A stretch of 64,000 nucleotides of DNA from Haloferula sp. BvORR071 (lineage in GTDB: Bacteria > Verrucomicrobiota > Verrucomicrobiia > Verrucomicrobiales > Akkermansiaceae), in NCBI RefSeq assembly GCF_000739615.1, contig NZ_BATP01000003.1, positions 496,001 to 560,000 on the forward strand, given 5' to 3'. This document shows positions 27,209 through 37,500 of this stretch, piece by piece. Below the pieces are notes generated by a model. That model made no database searches. It worked only from the letters and a program-made list of their open reading frames with translations, and was not told the origin of the DNA. A program made the translations under genes and the position numbers. Position 1 is the first letter of the stretch. Every line of letters starts with the position of its first letter.

Positions 27209-28517
27209 TAGAACCCGCCAGATGATGCAGCGCGGAGGTATCGCCATTGCTGCCTTCGCGCTCGCCGGGTGGCTGGGCTACCGGCGGCCTCAGACAGCAA
27301 GCGAAGGACTCTCCCCAAACGGCAAGGAAGACACAACAGCTTCACTCCGGCACCGCGGATTGACGGCAACCGGCGGGAAAGGCCCGGGCGGCTCAACGTT
27401 GGGGAATGGATCCACCTTATCCTCCGAATCGCCTGCGGAACGAGCCGAGCGGGTGAAGACGCTGAAGCAGCGGCTCAAGAATCTCTGGCTGAGCACTCCC
27501 GAGAATGCGATCAACTTTGAGCTTCACAACGAGACCCACCGTTTGCTCGCCGGCCTGGAAGCCAGTGAGCTTTCCGACTTCTTCGGGGAGCTCCCGCCAC
27601 CCGGCGGGCTTCCTGCGCATGTGTTTTTCCGCTTGGAGGTGCTGAAAGCCTGGGCACGGAAGGATGGCCCGGCGGCTGTCTTGAACTGCGCGAGCGGTCT
27701 GAACAGTGACACCTACTGCAGGGCGCGAGCCATTGGCGCATGGTGTGACGCGGACCCGGATGCTGCGCTGGCCTGGCTGCACAGCGCCGATCTGCCGTCG
27801 GAGCCTAACCTCGGGCGGATACTGCGTGCCAATCTATTGGGCACTCTTGCGAGAACCGACTTGGCGCGCGTCATCGACGAGCTGCCGCGTCTGGATCAGA
27901 GAGAACGTCTATCGATTGCCAGGGATCTCGTGGTGATGGCATCCGACCAGAAAGAGCAACTGGAGAAGCTTCTCGCGGTTGCCCGGGAGTCCACACCCCA
28001 GGGAAAGATGAGCGCCGCGGAGGAAAACCTCCTCCTGAAAACCACGAAAGCCGATCCACAGGCCGCGCTGGATCAGCTCGATTCCGCAACTCATCTCGAT
28101 GCCTCCGAGCGCAAGCGCCTCGATATCTCCGTGCTCGATGCCCATGCCTATGAAGCTCCGGTTCCCGCCTTTGCCCAATGGCTCGAACGCAATCCTGGAA
28201 TGGACTCATTCCCGCAGGAAGCGCACTCCACGCTCAGCTTGGCCTTGGCCAACCACACCGAAGCAATGAGCGCTTGGCTTGAGCACATGCCTACCGGACA
28301 GCTCCGGGATTCCTTCTACGAACACGGCGTCTGCGCCTTTGCCGAGAGCGGCCGCTTCGAGGAAGCCCTCCGCTTCAGCTCAAGCATTGCGGATCCAGTG
28401 ATGCGGGACGATTCCCTTCGGGCGATGCACGCTTTCTGGAAAACCATCGATGCCGCAGGTGCCCGGGAATGGATTCAATCCCTTCCCTCTACAGACCGTG
28501 CCTTGTTTGAAGATTGA
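27201..28517 (+). CDS. Array family B protein, copy 4
   Basis: A 438-residue protein starting at ATG 27201 inside the end of A4. The TM is IAIAAFALAGWLGY after a basic start. The B-type block NFELHNETHRLLAGLEASEL aligns with DWELKRETSRLLETLSAAEL of B3, and KAWARKDGPAAVLNCASG is shared almost exactly. W-x3-DPDAALAWLHSADLPSEP follows. The C-terminus has SIADPVMRDDSLRAMHAFW and then DAAGAREWIQSLP, the part missing from B3. This intact copy makes the amber in B3 recognisable. It is followed after 59 bp by C3. Confidence 0.87.
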   Translation: MNSRTRQMMQRGGIAIAAFALAGWLGYRRPQTASEGLSPNGKEDTTASLRHRGLTATGGKGPGGSTLGNGSTLSSESPAERAERVKTLKQRLKNLWLSTPENAINFELHNETHRLLAGLEASELSDFFGELPPPGGLPAHVFFRLEVLKAWARKDGPAAVLNCASGLNSDTYCRARAIGAWCDADPDAALAWLHSADLPSEPNLGRILRANLLGTLARTDLARVIDELPRLDQRERLSIARDLVVMASDQKEQLEKLLAVARESTPQGKMSAAEENLLLKTTKADPQAALDQLDSATHLDASERKRLDISVLDAHAYEAPVPAFAQWLERNPGMDSFPQEAHSTLSLALANHTEAMSAWLEHMPTGQLRDSFYEHGVCAFAESGRFEEALRFSSSIADPVMRDDSLRAMHAFWKTIDAAGAREWIQSLPSTDRALFED

Positions 28518-28576
28518 GAGCCGCCGTCAATTCCATGGACGAAAAGCGCGCGAACCGGGTTTGTTAGCATATCCTC

Positions 28577-30082
28577 ATGCCACATCGACGCAGTCTTTCT
28601 ATCACCTGTCTGACCCACGGTATCGCACTGACGGCGGGATGGTTGGCGTGGAGCCACTGGCAGGCACCAGCCGAGCGCGGGACGGGGCTTGAGGCTACGG
28701 GGACATCGCCCCAGACGCCAAGCAAGGGCACCGGGATTTCGACAGAGGATCTGTTGGCGAGCCTCAGCCCGGTATCGGCCAACAACTCAGCCCTCAAGGC
28801 CGAGGCGAAGCAGAACGAGGAACTTGACCGGCTGTTGGCGACGATGGAAGTACCCGAGGATCTAGCCGGGGCGCTCAACAAGGAGATCGCGGAATGGATC
28901 AAGGATGACAGGGACCGGCGCAAGCCCTCGCCCATGATCATGGCGCTGCTCTATCATTGGGCGAGCCGTGATGCCGCCGGGATGATGAAATGGGTGGAGA
29001 CCGATGCGACGACCCGAGAGGCGATGATGTGGCATTCCTTGTGGGCGCTCCCCAAGGCGGTAAGAGACAAGGGGCCCGGCGTGCTCGCCGGCGGGGTGGG
29101 CAATTCATGGGGGAGCTTGTTTGCGGCCCATGCCATCGCAATAGGTCTGGCAGAGAGCGAAGACCCTGCACAGGCGCTCGCGCTGAAGTCCACCCTCACG
29201 GATGACCAATGGCAGCAAGTCCGCAGGCAATTTCAACAGAGCTGGCCCTTCACCCAAAAGGACACGCTGGCGAAGGTCGCCATCGCCGACAAGCAGCCGG
29301 AAATCCTCATGGAATTTGCCAAGCGCCACGGTGCAGAGGGCATGAAATGGCTGGGCGGCCAGCTTGCGGATGACTCGCTCGACCCAGCCTTCAAGGAGCA
29401 GCTGAGCAATAGCGCCGCCTGGAAGGACTACGTGAGGGACGATAGCACCATGCCGCTGGACCAGCGGGTGAAGCTACTCGCCGGCGAGAACCAGACGCCA
29501 TCATCCGAGCTCTACGACCAGATCGCCACGAAGGACCTCGGCGCGATCCTCAAAAATGGCCGCGACTGGCGGAATGCCATTCGCCACGGCGAGGCGGATG
29601 CCGCCGAGGTCTTGGCCGCGATGGCCAAGGAATTGCCGGAACTTGCCGCCCGCGCCCCGGACGCCCTGCGGAACCGCCTCTTCACCGAACTGGTGGAAGA
29701 AGACCCGGAGCGCGCGATGTCCTTGTTGGACGGCCTGCCCGAGGCGGAGAAGGCGCAGATCGCGATGGATGCAGCAGGCCGCGCCTTCGGGAACATCGAT
29801 CCGAATCAATTCCTCACCGCGCTCGGCAAGATCCCCACAGACACGCCGGAACTTTGGGATGCGCGTCTGGGGGCGTGGACGAAGAAGACGGTTCGCGATC
29901 ATTTGCGCCTCGCTGAGGACTATACCGCGTGGGTTCGCGAGTTGCCGCCGGGCTTGGACCGCGAAATGGCTCTGTTCTCACTGGCGAAGAGCGTGCGGAC
30001 AAAGGACGCCGCGCTCGCTGCCGAACTGAGCGGCGAGCTGACGGATGTCACCCTGAAGCAACGCCTGGAGGAAGGGCGATGA
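28577..30082 (+). CDS. Array family C protein, copy 3
   Basis: A 501-residue protein. The signal/TM is near residues 9-24 (ITCLTHGIALTAGWLAW). C-family features are GRDWRNAIRHGEADAAEVLA and TELVEEDPERAMSLLDGLPE, and W-x-KDDRDRRKPSPMIMALLYHW corresponds to the matching region of C2. Its TGA overlaps the D3 ATG (ATGA, 30079-30082). With M1, A4, B4 and D3 it forms the longest same-strand run of the array, about 6 kb, possibly a single transcript, although the 59-bp gap before it could hold a promoter. Confidence 0.87.
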   Translation: MPHRRSLSITCLTHGIALTAGWLAWSHWQAPAERGTGLEATGTSPQTPSKGTGISTEDLLASLSPVSANNSALKAEAKQNEELDRLLATMEVPEDLAGALNKEIAEWIKDDRDRRKPSPMIMALLYHWASRDAAGMMKWVETDATTREAMMWHSLWALPKAVRDKGPGVLAGGVGNSWGSLFAAHAIAIGLAESEDPAQALALKSTLTDDQWQQVRRQFQQSWPFTQKDTLAKVAIADKQPEILMEFAKRHGAEGMKWLGGQLADDSLDPAFKEQLSNSAAWKDYVRDDSTMPLDQRVKLLAGENQTPSSELYDQIATKDLGAILKNGRDWRNAIRHGEADAAEVLAAMAKELPELAARAPDALRNRLFTELVEEDPERAMSLLDGLPEAEKAQIAMDAAGRAFGNIDPNQFLTALGKIPTDTPELWDARLGAWTKKTVRDHLRLAEDYTAWVRELPPGLDREMALFSLAKSVRTKDAALAAELSGELTDVTLKQRLEEGR

Positions 30083-31380
30083 AATCACTCACACGCATTT
30101 TCAGTCACACCGCCGCAGCTGCCGTGGGTATCGCGCTCGCTGCGGCACTCGCCAAGCGCCCGGCCGAAGCATCCGCCGCAACGCCGGACTCCGGCAAAAG
30201 CGCAGCAGTCTCCCAAGAATCGCAGCCCGGCCGGACACCTGCAGCCCGCAAGCCGAAGGCAGAAGATTACCGCCGCGCCTGGCAAGCGCTGGCGGCGAAG
30301 GAGCACAACATCCTCGACCGCCGCTCAACCCAAATGAGCTTGTTGGAACGCTGGGCCGAAGTGGATCTGCAGGGCGCGCTGGAAGCCGCGATGGCCGAGG
30401 CTTGGGACAATGACTACAACCCGGGCTTCAATTCCTTCGACCACGTGCTGATCGGAGCTTTTGACACGGCATTCTCTGAGCGGCCGCTGGAGTCGTGGAA
30501 ACTGATCGCGAGCGGAAGATTCGGGGTTGGCTCCCAGTTCTTACGCCGGGAGTGGATCAGCACAATGGCCAAGACGGATGGCGGGCTGGTGATCTCGATG
30601 CTCGGGGAGCTGCCGCCAAGCCTCCGGGAGTACGCCATCAATGTTACGATGAACGAACTCGAGACCAATCCCGCGCGGATGAAAGAAATGCTCGCGAAGC
30701 TGGCTGCAAACGGTGTCGGCACGGAAGCAGAAGATTGGATAAAGATTGCCGCGGCGCACCTGCCGGATGGTGGGGATCCGGCGGCGTTGCGTGAGGAATG
30801 GGCGGCACTGCCGGATGGAGCGCCACGAACCCTGGCGCTGATGAGCTGGGGCGCTAGCCTGAAGCGTGCGAATGCGGCAACGCTGCGGAGCGAGTGGGAG
30901 AAGATCCCGGCCGAGCAACGGGGGGAGGCGGCGAAAGCGATATTCCTGCCGATGAATGCCACTTCGCAGGAGGTGCTGACGGCGATCGGCCTGGCAATGG
31001 AGGCGGGCGAATGGTCCTTCGTTAAGGACAAGGCGACGGAGGACTTCCGCTATTATGCGATGCAGGCAGATCCGCTGAAGATGGCCAAGTGGGCGCTTGA
31101 TCTGCCAGAGCGGCCGGAAACGGTCGAGTTCTTCCACCGCTCGGTGGACCGCTACATCGGCGATGACATGCCGCGGGCCAAGGAATGGCTGGAGTCCATG
31201 GAGCCGGGCGATTGGCACCGCGAACGCGGCCTGGCAGAGTATTCCCAGCAAGCATTGCGCCGGCACAACGACCCGGAGGCATCGCGCTGGGCGCTGGATC
31301 AGATCACCGATCCGGCCTTAAAGAAGACTGCCGAGGGCTGGCGGCAGGATTGGGAGAAAGAGAGTGGCCGAAACCGCTGA
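30079..31380 (+). CDS. Array family D protein, copy 3
   Basis: A 433-residue protein; the start at 30079 is supported by the ATGA overlap and by the D2-like N-terminus (MKSLTRIFSHTAAAAVGIAL). The linker is Ala/Pro/Lys-rich. ERWAEVDLQGALEAAMAEAW, PLESWKLIASGRFG and VISMLGELPPSLREYAI define the D family. The C-terminus is W-x4-ITDPALKKTAEGW. The last gene before the SIR2 gene, it is separated from it by 182 bp that hold no recognisable gene. Confidence 0.87.
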   Translation: MKSLTRIFSHTAAAAVGIALAAALAKRPAEASAATPDSGKSAAVSQESQPGRTPAARKPKAEDYRRAWQALAAKEHNILDRRSTQMSLLERWAEVDLQGALEAAMAEAWDNDYNPGFNSFDHVLIGAFDTAFSERPLESWKLIASGRFGVGSQFLRREWISTMAKTDGGLVISMLGELPPSLREYAINVTMNELETNPARMKEMLAKLAANGVGTEAEDWIKIAAAHLPDGGDPAALREEWAALPDGAPRTLALMSWGASLKRANAATLRSEWEKIPAEQRGEAAKAIFLPMNATSQEVLTAIGLAMEAGEWSFVKDKATEDFRYYAMQADPLKMAKWALDLPERPETVEFFHRSVDRYIGDDMPRAKEWLESMEPGDWHRERGLAEYSQQALRRHNDPEASRWALDQITDPALKKTAEGWRQDWEKESGRNR

Positions 31381-31562
31381 GGCTCCTGACGATAAAATAG
31401 GCCAGCTAGAACGATGCCTGGCAGCGGGCACCCGTGAGGCGAGCTTGGCCCCATTATTGCCTCTCGTTTCAAGTCAAACTTGTCGGCGGCATCAACTGCG
31501 CTTTCGAACAGTTACCCTTGGATATCTGCGGGCATTGTGCAACATCTCCTGCGCGGCAGGAA

Positions 31563-34500
31563 ATGGATACCGAAACCCTCATCAACAAACTCAGGGACGC
31601 TCTTCTTAGGCGTCTGGTGGTCACAGTCACCGGCACAGGAGTTTCAGTCACGGCCTGCCAAGACCAAGCGGTCGAAGGGCTTCAGGTATCGAGGTGGACA
31701 GGACTCATTCTCCACGGGATCAAGCATTGCAGGGAAATTGGGGCCGCTAGCGAAGAGGTGGCAAAACAACTCCAATCCCGATTAGCAGTAGGCGACGTCA
31801 CCTCGCTGATCACAGTTGCCGAACAGATTACGCAGATTCTAAAAGGACGTAGCCCTGGGGTCTTCAGGGGCTGGTTGAAAGACACTATTGGCGCCCTTCG
31901 CTCGTCGAACGGAGAAATCATCGAGATCCTCGATCGCATCCCCGGGATATTGGCCACGTTGAACTACGATAGCCTAATCGAACAAGCTACTGGACGACGA
32001 TCCATCACTTGGAGAAATGCTGAAGGTACTGCAAACCTTCTGCGAGGCGACCTTCCTCCAAGCGTCCTGCACCTGCATGGCTTGTGGGAAGAGCCTGATT
32101 CAGTCGTTTTGGGCATTAGCTCCTACGAGGCCGTGAAGGGGGATGCCCACATACAAGCAGTCCTCCGACATTTCGCGGTAAGCAAAACTCTCCTCTTCGT
32201 AGGTTGTGGGGCCACATTTTCGGATCCCAACTTCTCAAGCCTGCTAGAGTGGGCGGGCGCCGCTTTACATGATGTTACCCCTCGACACTTTTTGCTCTGC
32301 CGGTCCAGCGAACTGGAAAAGTTGCAACAGGATCTGAAGATCGCCCCCTGGCTTCAGCTTCTTCCTTATGGAGAACAACATTCCGATCTTGTTCCGTTCC
32401 TCAAGAAGCTGATCGAGGGCACCACCATTGTGGGTGCCAGTTCGGACGGCGGGTTTGAGGGGCCCATCCAAAGGCCCCGCTCCTCAAGCCTGCATCTCAC
32501 CGCGGATTTTCTGGATGAATTTGGCGCGGCCCAAAGCGACAAGCTCGACACCATCCGGAAACGGATGCGTGAGGGTCATGAAGCATCGGCCGAGGAGGAA
32601 CTAAGGGCGATGAAAGCTTCCAGCGCCTGGAGCTTTCTACCCGCCGCAGTTCAAAGCCGAGCGCTCCGCACGCTTGCCATTCTCATTCTCAATCGAAGGG
32701 AAGACAAAGAGGAGGCCGCATTGCTGATAAAAGAGGCGAAGCAAGTCGATCCATCAGGGCGATTCGTTGTTGCGGAAGCCTTGCTTGTCCAAGCTGCGGA
32801 GGGTGCCGAGAAGGCGCTTCCTCTGATGGCAGAGCCCGCGAATCGGGAGGAATGGCATACCCGTGCAGTGCTCTTCCTCAACGCCAACAAAATCGAGGAA
32901 GCGCGATTGTTACTGGAATCTCCGTCATTTGAGCCTGACGCGGAGACCTACCGGTTGCTCACCCATGTTTACCTGCTCAAAGACGAAATATTAAATGCCC
33001 GGAAGTCCTCAGACTCCGCCCTGTCTTTGGGCTCTGAACAACACCAAGTCCGTATGGTAGCGGGAATAGTCGACTACCGAAGTGCGCTTTCTCCCAGCTT
33101 TAGGAATTGGACGAACTGGCTTTGGCCCTTTCCTCCCGCCTGGCGTTATGTGAAATGCGATCTAGGGAGCCGCGAAATGCTCCAGAGAGCCGCCGACCGG
33201 TTCGAGGAGATCGCGAAGAGCGAAATTCAACATTCCACACACTGGCTCTGGGCCAAGACTTGGCAGCTAGCCGCCACGGCCAACATTCCCGACGCACACT
33301 CTGCGGCGCAAGCCATCGCAAACGAACTGCTTTCGAGCGATCCTGCGTGGGTTCCAGCGATTGCGTGGGCAGCGGAAAGAGGCCTCGATTTCCCGCATGG
33401 CCCCTCCTTGTCAAAGCTTGAAGGAATTTGCCAAGGCACTCCCGATTTGGAGCATGTGCAAGCTCTCTACAGCCTGCTGACAACCACCGGCAATCACGAA
33501 GCCGCGCTCACCCTGATCGAGCAGCAGAAATCTGTCTTTGACCGGGACGAGCTGCACGACGTGTATCTCGCCTTTCAAGCCCAAGCTTTCCTTTTGAAGG
33601 GAGATGTGGAAAGGGCGGAGGAAGTGGTCAGCGGGATCTCCGGTGAAGCCATCACCGAAGCCAAGGGGGCAATCGTTCGCTACCGGGGAGATCACGACGG
33701 ATGGACACCCGAGCTAGCTGCCCAACTAGCCGACGAGTTTGAACGAACGGGGTCCGACGTAAGCCTATTCGATGCTTGTATCGCTCACCATCGCGCGGGC
33801 GTTTCCGCTTTCGTCGTAAAGCACGCGGACGAACTGATGCGAAGATTCGGAACTGAACCCGCGCTCCGCCTAGCGATTGAAGCCACCTCAGCTGCCGCCG
33901 ACTACAGCCTGTGCGAAAGACTGATGGAGCAATACCGAGCCGTCTTCCAAAATGGGGATTTCCCTCTGGAGGTGAAACGTCTGCACGCCATCTGCCTCAG
34001 GAAGCAGGGCCGGCTTCTGGAAGCGGAACAAGAACTTCAGCTGCTGGTAAAAAGCGACCCCACCTTGGAAGACCAACTCCTCCTGTTTGGACTTCAACTC
34101 GATATTGGTCAAGTTGCCAAGGCCACGGTCACGGCTACCACCATTCTTCAAGACCCGGAGGCCACTAGCGGAATGCTATTGCATGTTGCCGGGAAACTCA
34201 GTTCTGAAAACCCGAACTTCGCAAAAGCGGCTTTCGACCAAGTGATGCGGCGCGGCCTTCAATCTCCTCAGGAGGCCGCCTTCGCAATGAATCTCGGATT
34301 CACCTTGGGGCTGGATGACCAAGTGACCGGCGTCCTGAAGGAAGCGATCGCCTCAGCGGGAACGCCGGGCTCCCCGATGATCGGATTGACGATGGAGGAA
34401 CTTCTGGAGCACCAACGCGAATGGCAGAACAATAGGTCCACGATTGAGCAGGACTATCGGAATGGAAGGATTGCTGTCCACGCCTATTCACAAAGCCTGA

Positions 34501-37500
34501 GAGAACCGCTCGCCCTGTTCTTCCACATCGCTCCTAGCGAAATCGAGACCAGCGAGGCCGTTCCGGCCAGAAGATGGAGCTTGCGAGCGAGACACGGATC
34601 GAAGCGGAGACCCAAGTCGCTTGGGGCTACCAAAAACTTCAGCATCTTTCTCGACATCACATCCATCCTTCTCGCCGCTCATCTCAACCTGTTGGAGAAA
34701 ATCATCGGCGAATTCAGTTCGGTAGAGGTCTCCCCATCGGTTGTCGCGTCGTTGGGGAATCAACTTGAGAAGCTTACCTCAGCCCAGCCTTCGCGGATAC
34801 CACCAAAGGAAGAAGTCCTGAGGTTGTGCGATGACAGAAAAATTAGCCTTCTGGAAAGTGCCGAGCTGTCGCCCGCAGCCAATTCGCGAATCGCGGAGCT
34901 TCTAGGGGAAGAGTGGGCGAAGCTTTTCGAATTTGCAGAAAGAACCGGAGCCATTCTCGTCGATTTCTTCCCACTGACGTCTAACGACGCCAAGATGATA
35001 CCTGTGACCCTCGACTCCGACGCATTGATCCGCGTTAGAAGTTCCGGAGACATACTCGAAGCCGTTGAAGCGACTGGGGACCTCACCGCCACCCAGATCG
35101 AACTCGCAAAGGAACGCCTGGGCGAAGTCGGGAAGATCCAAACAACTACGCTGGATTTCAGCAAGTGTTCCTCGATCATCTTGGAAACCGGGATTGCCGA
35201 GCAATTGGCGTCAGCAGGTCTGCTGACGCGTGTTGCGTCGAAGGTTCGGGTTCTCCTGCGCTCGGACGAAGTCAACCAGATGCGTCTTGAACTGGCCGGA
35301 GCACGGGAAAGGGAAGGCCACACAGAGTGGATTCGGACTCTTAAGGACCAAGTCGCGGGCTATCTGGCCACGGGTAAGCTTAGGTTGGCACCCAATCCAG
35401 AGGCCGCGGGAAAAGCAGCAGAGGAACTCGATTCACCGATCATCAAGTGCCTCCACGACCTGTTGAACGAAGGTCGGGCCAAGGATACTCTGAGCTGCTG
35501 CGACGACCGTCTGATCGGCAGGTTCGAAACGATCGGGAAATCGCCGATCGTCGGCATGTTCGACATTCTGTGGCTGCTCCACCGCCGAAAGCGACTTCCC
35601 GAAGATGAACTCTTTCAAATACTTCATCGGCTGAGAGCCGGGAATGTCCGCTACATTCCGTTGTCAGCCCGCGAGATCGTATTTCATCTCACAAGAGCGC
35701 GAGTCGCTGGAGGTGAACTCATCGAAAATGCTGAACTCGCCACAATCCGTCGCTATGTGGCCGCATGCCTTCTCGACTCCGATTCTTTCCAGAGCTTTCC
35801 GCCAGGCACCCCGGAAATAGAAAAACTAACAGAAAACCTTTTCTTGAGCGGCCTTTATCTCGCCGCAAGCGAGGCCATTGGCATCCTTTGGAAGGACAAG
35901 TCCCTCAAAGAAGAATCCCGGCGTGCGGGAAGCGATTGGATTCTAGACGCTCTTTGGATCGACGTTGCGTCAATATTTGCACTCTCCACTCAAAACAAGC
36001 TACCATCCAACCCTGAGCTGCATGGCATGAGCGAGAGCCACCTGCTATTCCTCAGTGGGGACTTCGGCAAGGAATCGAAGTCTTTTATAGAATGGGTCTT
36101 TTCCAGATGGGGTCTTGACGGTGCCCGCACAGTTGGCTTCGCCTCTCGTTTCAAGAAAGATCTGATCGAGTTCGCCACAAAGGGAAAGCCCGGCGAAGAA
36201 GCGGCTCGACAAAGCATTGCCGCACGCCTGCTCCAAAATCTTCCCCGCTCGATAAGCGAAGCCCTAGAATTCACTCCCGCCGAGCTGAAACTCGTAAATC
36301 TCAAAAGGTTCGATCCCGTTTGTCTCGGGGAGATCAGTTTCGACGGCAAAACCCTTTGGCCAGCTGCCCGACTGGCTCAGAAGGGTAAACCTCAGACGAT
36401 CAAATCCGAGCAACCCTCTGGCTCCCAATTCTCACTTTCGTTTCTTAATGATGGAAATAAGTCATTGGCATTTGCCCCGCTGGGCGGTGGAAAGGGTTTC
36501 AAGACTTCCATTCCCGGGATTCACGGCCTGCTAAGTGACGACAGCGAGACGCGGTACAAATCGATGATGATGCTACGGCGAAGATTCGATCAATCTTCGA
36601 AGCAGGCTGACCTGCACTTCCGCAGAATTTCAAAAGCAAGGCGCGTCGACCTGAGGGTGAGAGAGGCGCTATCGTTGCTAGATCGCTCGGAAACTAACCA
36701 AATTCAGGGCCTCCTTACCCAGATCCGAGAAGAGAATCAAATCGACCTCGCCGCTGCTGAACCCCACGGTATCGCATCCATCCTTAACCATCTTCGTCTC
36801 CCTCCGACCATCGGCACCAACGAGCTTCCTGGACTCTTCAATGATGGCATCTCCTTGCTCGTTCAAGACGAGGGCTTCGAGGAAGCATTCGCGCGGGCAG
36901 CAACTCTCCCCATTTCAATGCCGCAGGCAATCTACTCCTCCTTTGAGGAGCTTGGGCCGGAGGCACAACAGAAGTTCACGAGCCACTTGGACCTCAATGA
37001 GACCTCTCTTCTTTTGAAGTTCCAGGGCGCCCTTCTGCTACTCAGAGGCGGTGATGCAGACCAGAACCAAGGACTGGCGCTTCTCTCGAAGCTTTTCCAA
37101 CCGGAGCTCGCGGACAGGTGGCTGCTTCTTCAGGCCATTCTTGCGTGGACGATCCAGAAACTTCGGCTGCGTGAGAAAAGAGAACTGATTCGCAGCACGT
37201 CGCTGATCGCCGCGACCTGGATTCATTCGGCCCGCCTATTCCAACTGCTGTCGGTTGGCGACAACCCGGCCCAGCTAATCAAACTTTTCCGCGGTAACAC
37301 TCCGACACTTGGGGCACGCATGTTTGACATGGATGAGGAAGGCTCCGCGGATGTGTCCCATCCTCGAGCCTTCAATTTCCTGCGCTTTCTGGTTTCAGGG
37401 ATTTCAGCTAGCCTAGTTGGCGCGCAACTAGGAGAAGCAGCTCGTTTGGAGCTTCTTGCCCTTTTGGAGAAGTCGTGTTTTTCGACCGACTCCCTCATCT

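Noticed and set aside
31364-31609. An 81-codon frame between D3 and the SIR2 gene
   Set aside because: Overlaps both neighbours, no motif, no ribosome-binding site.
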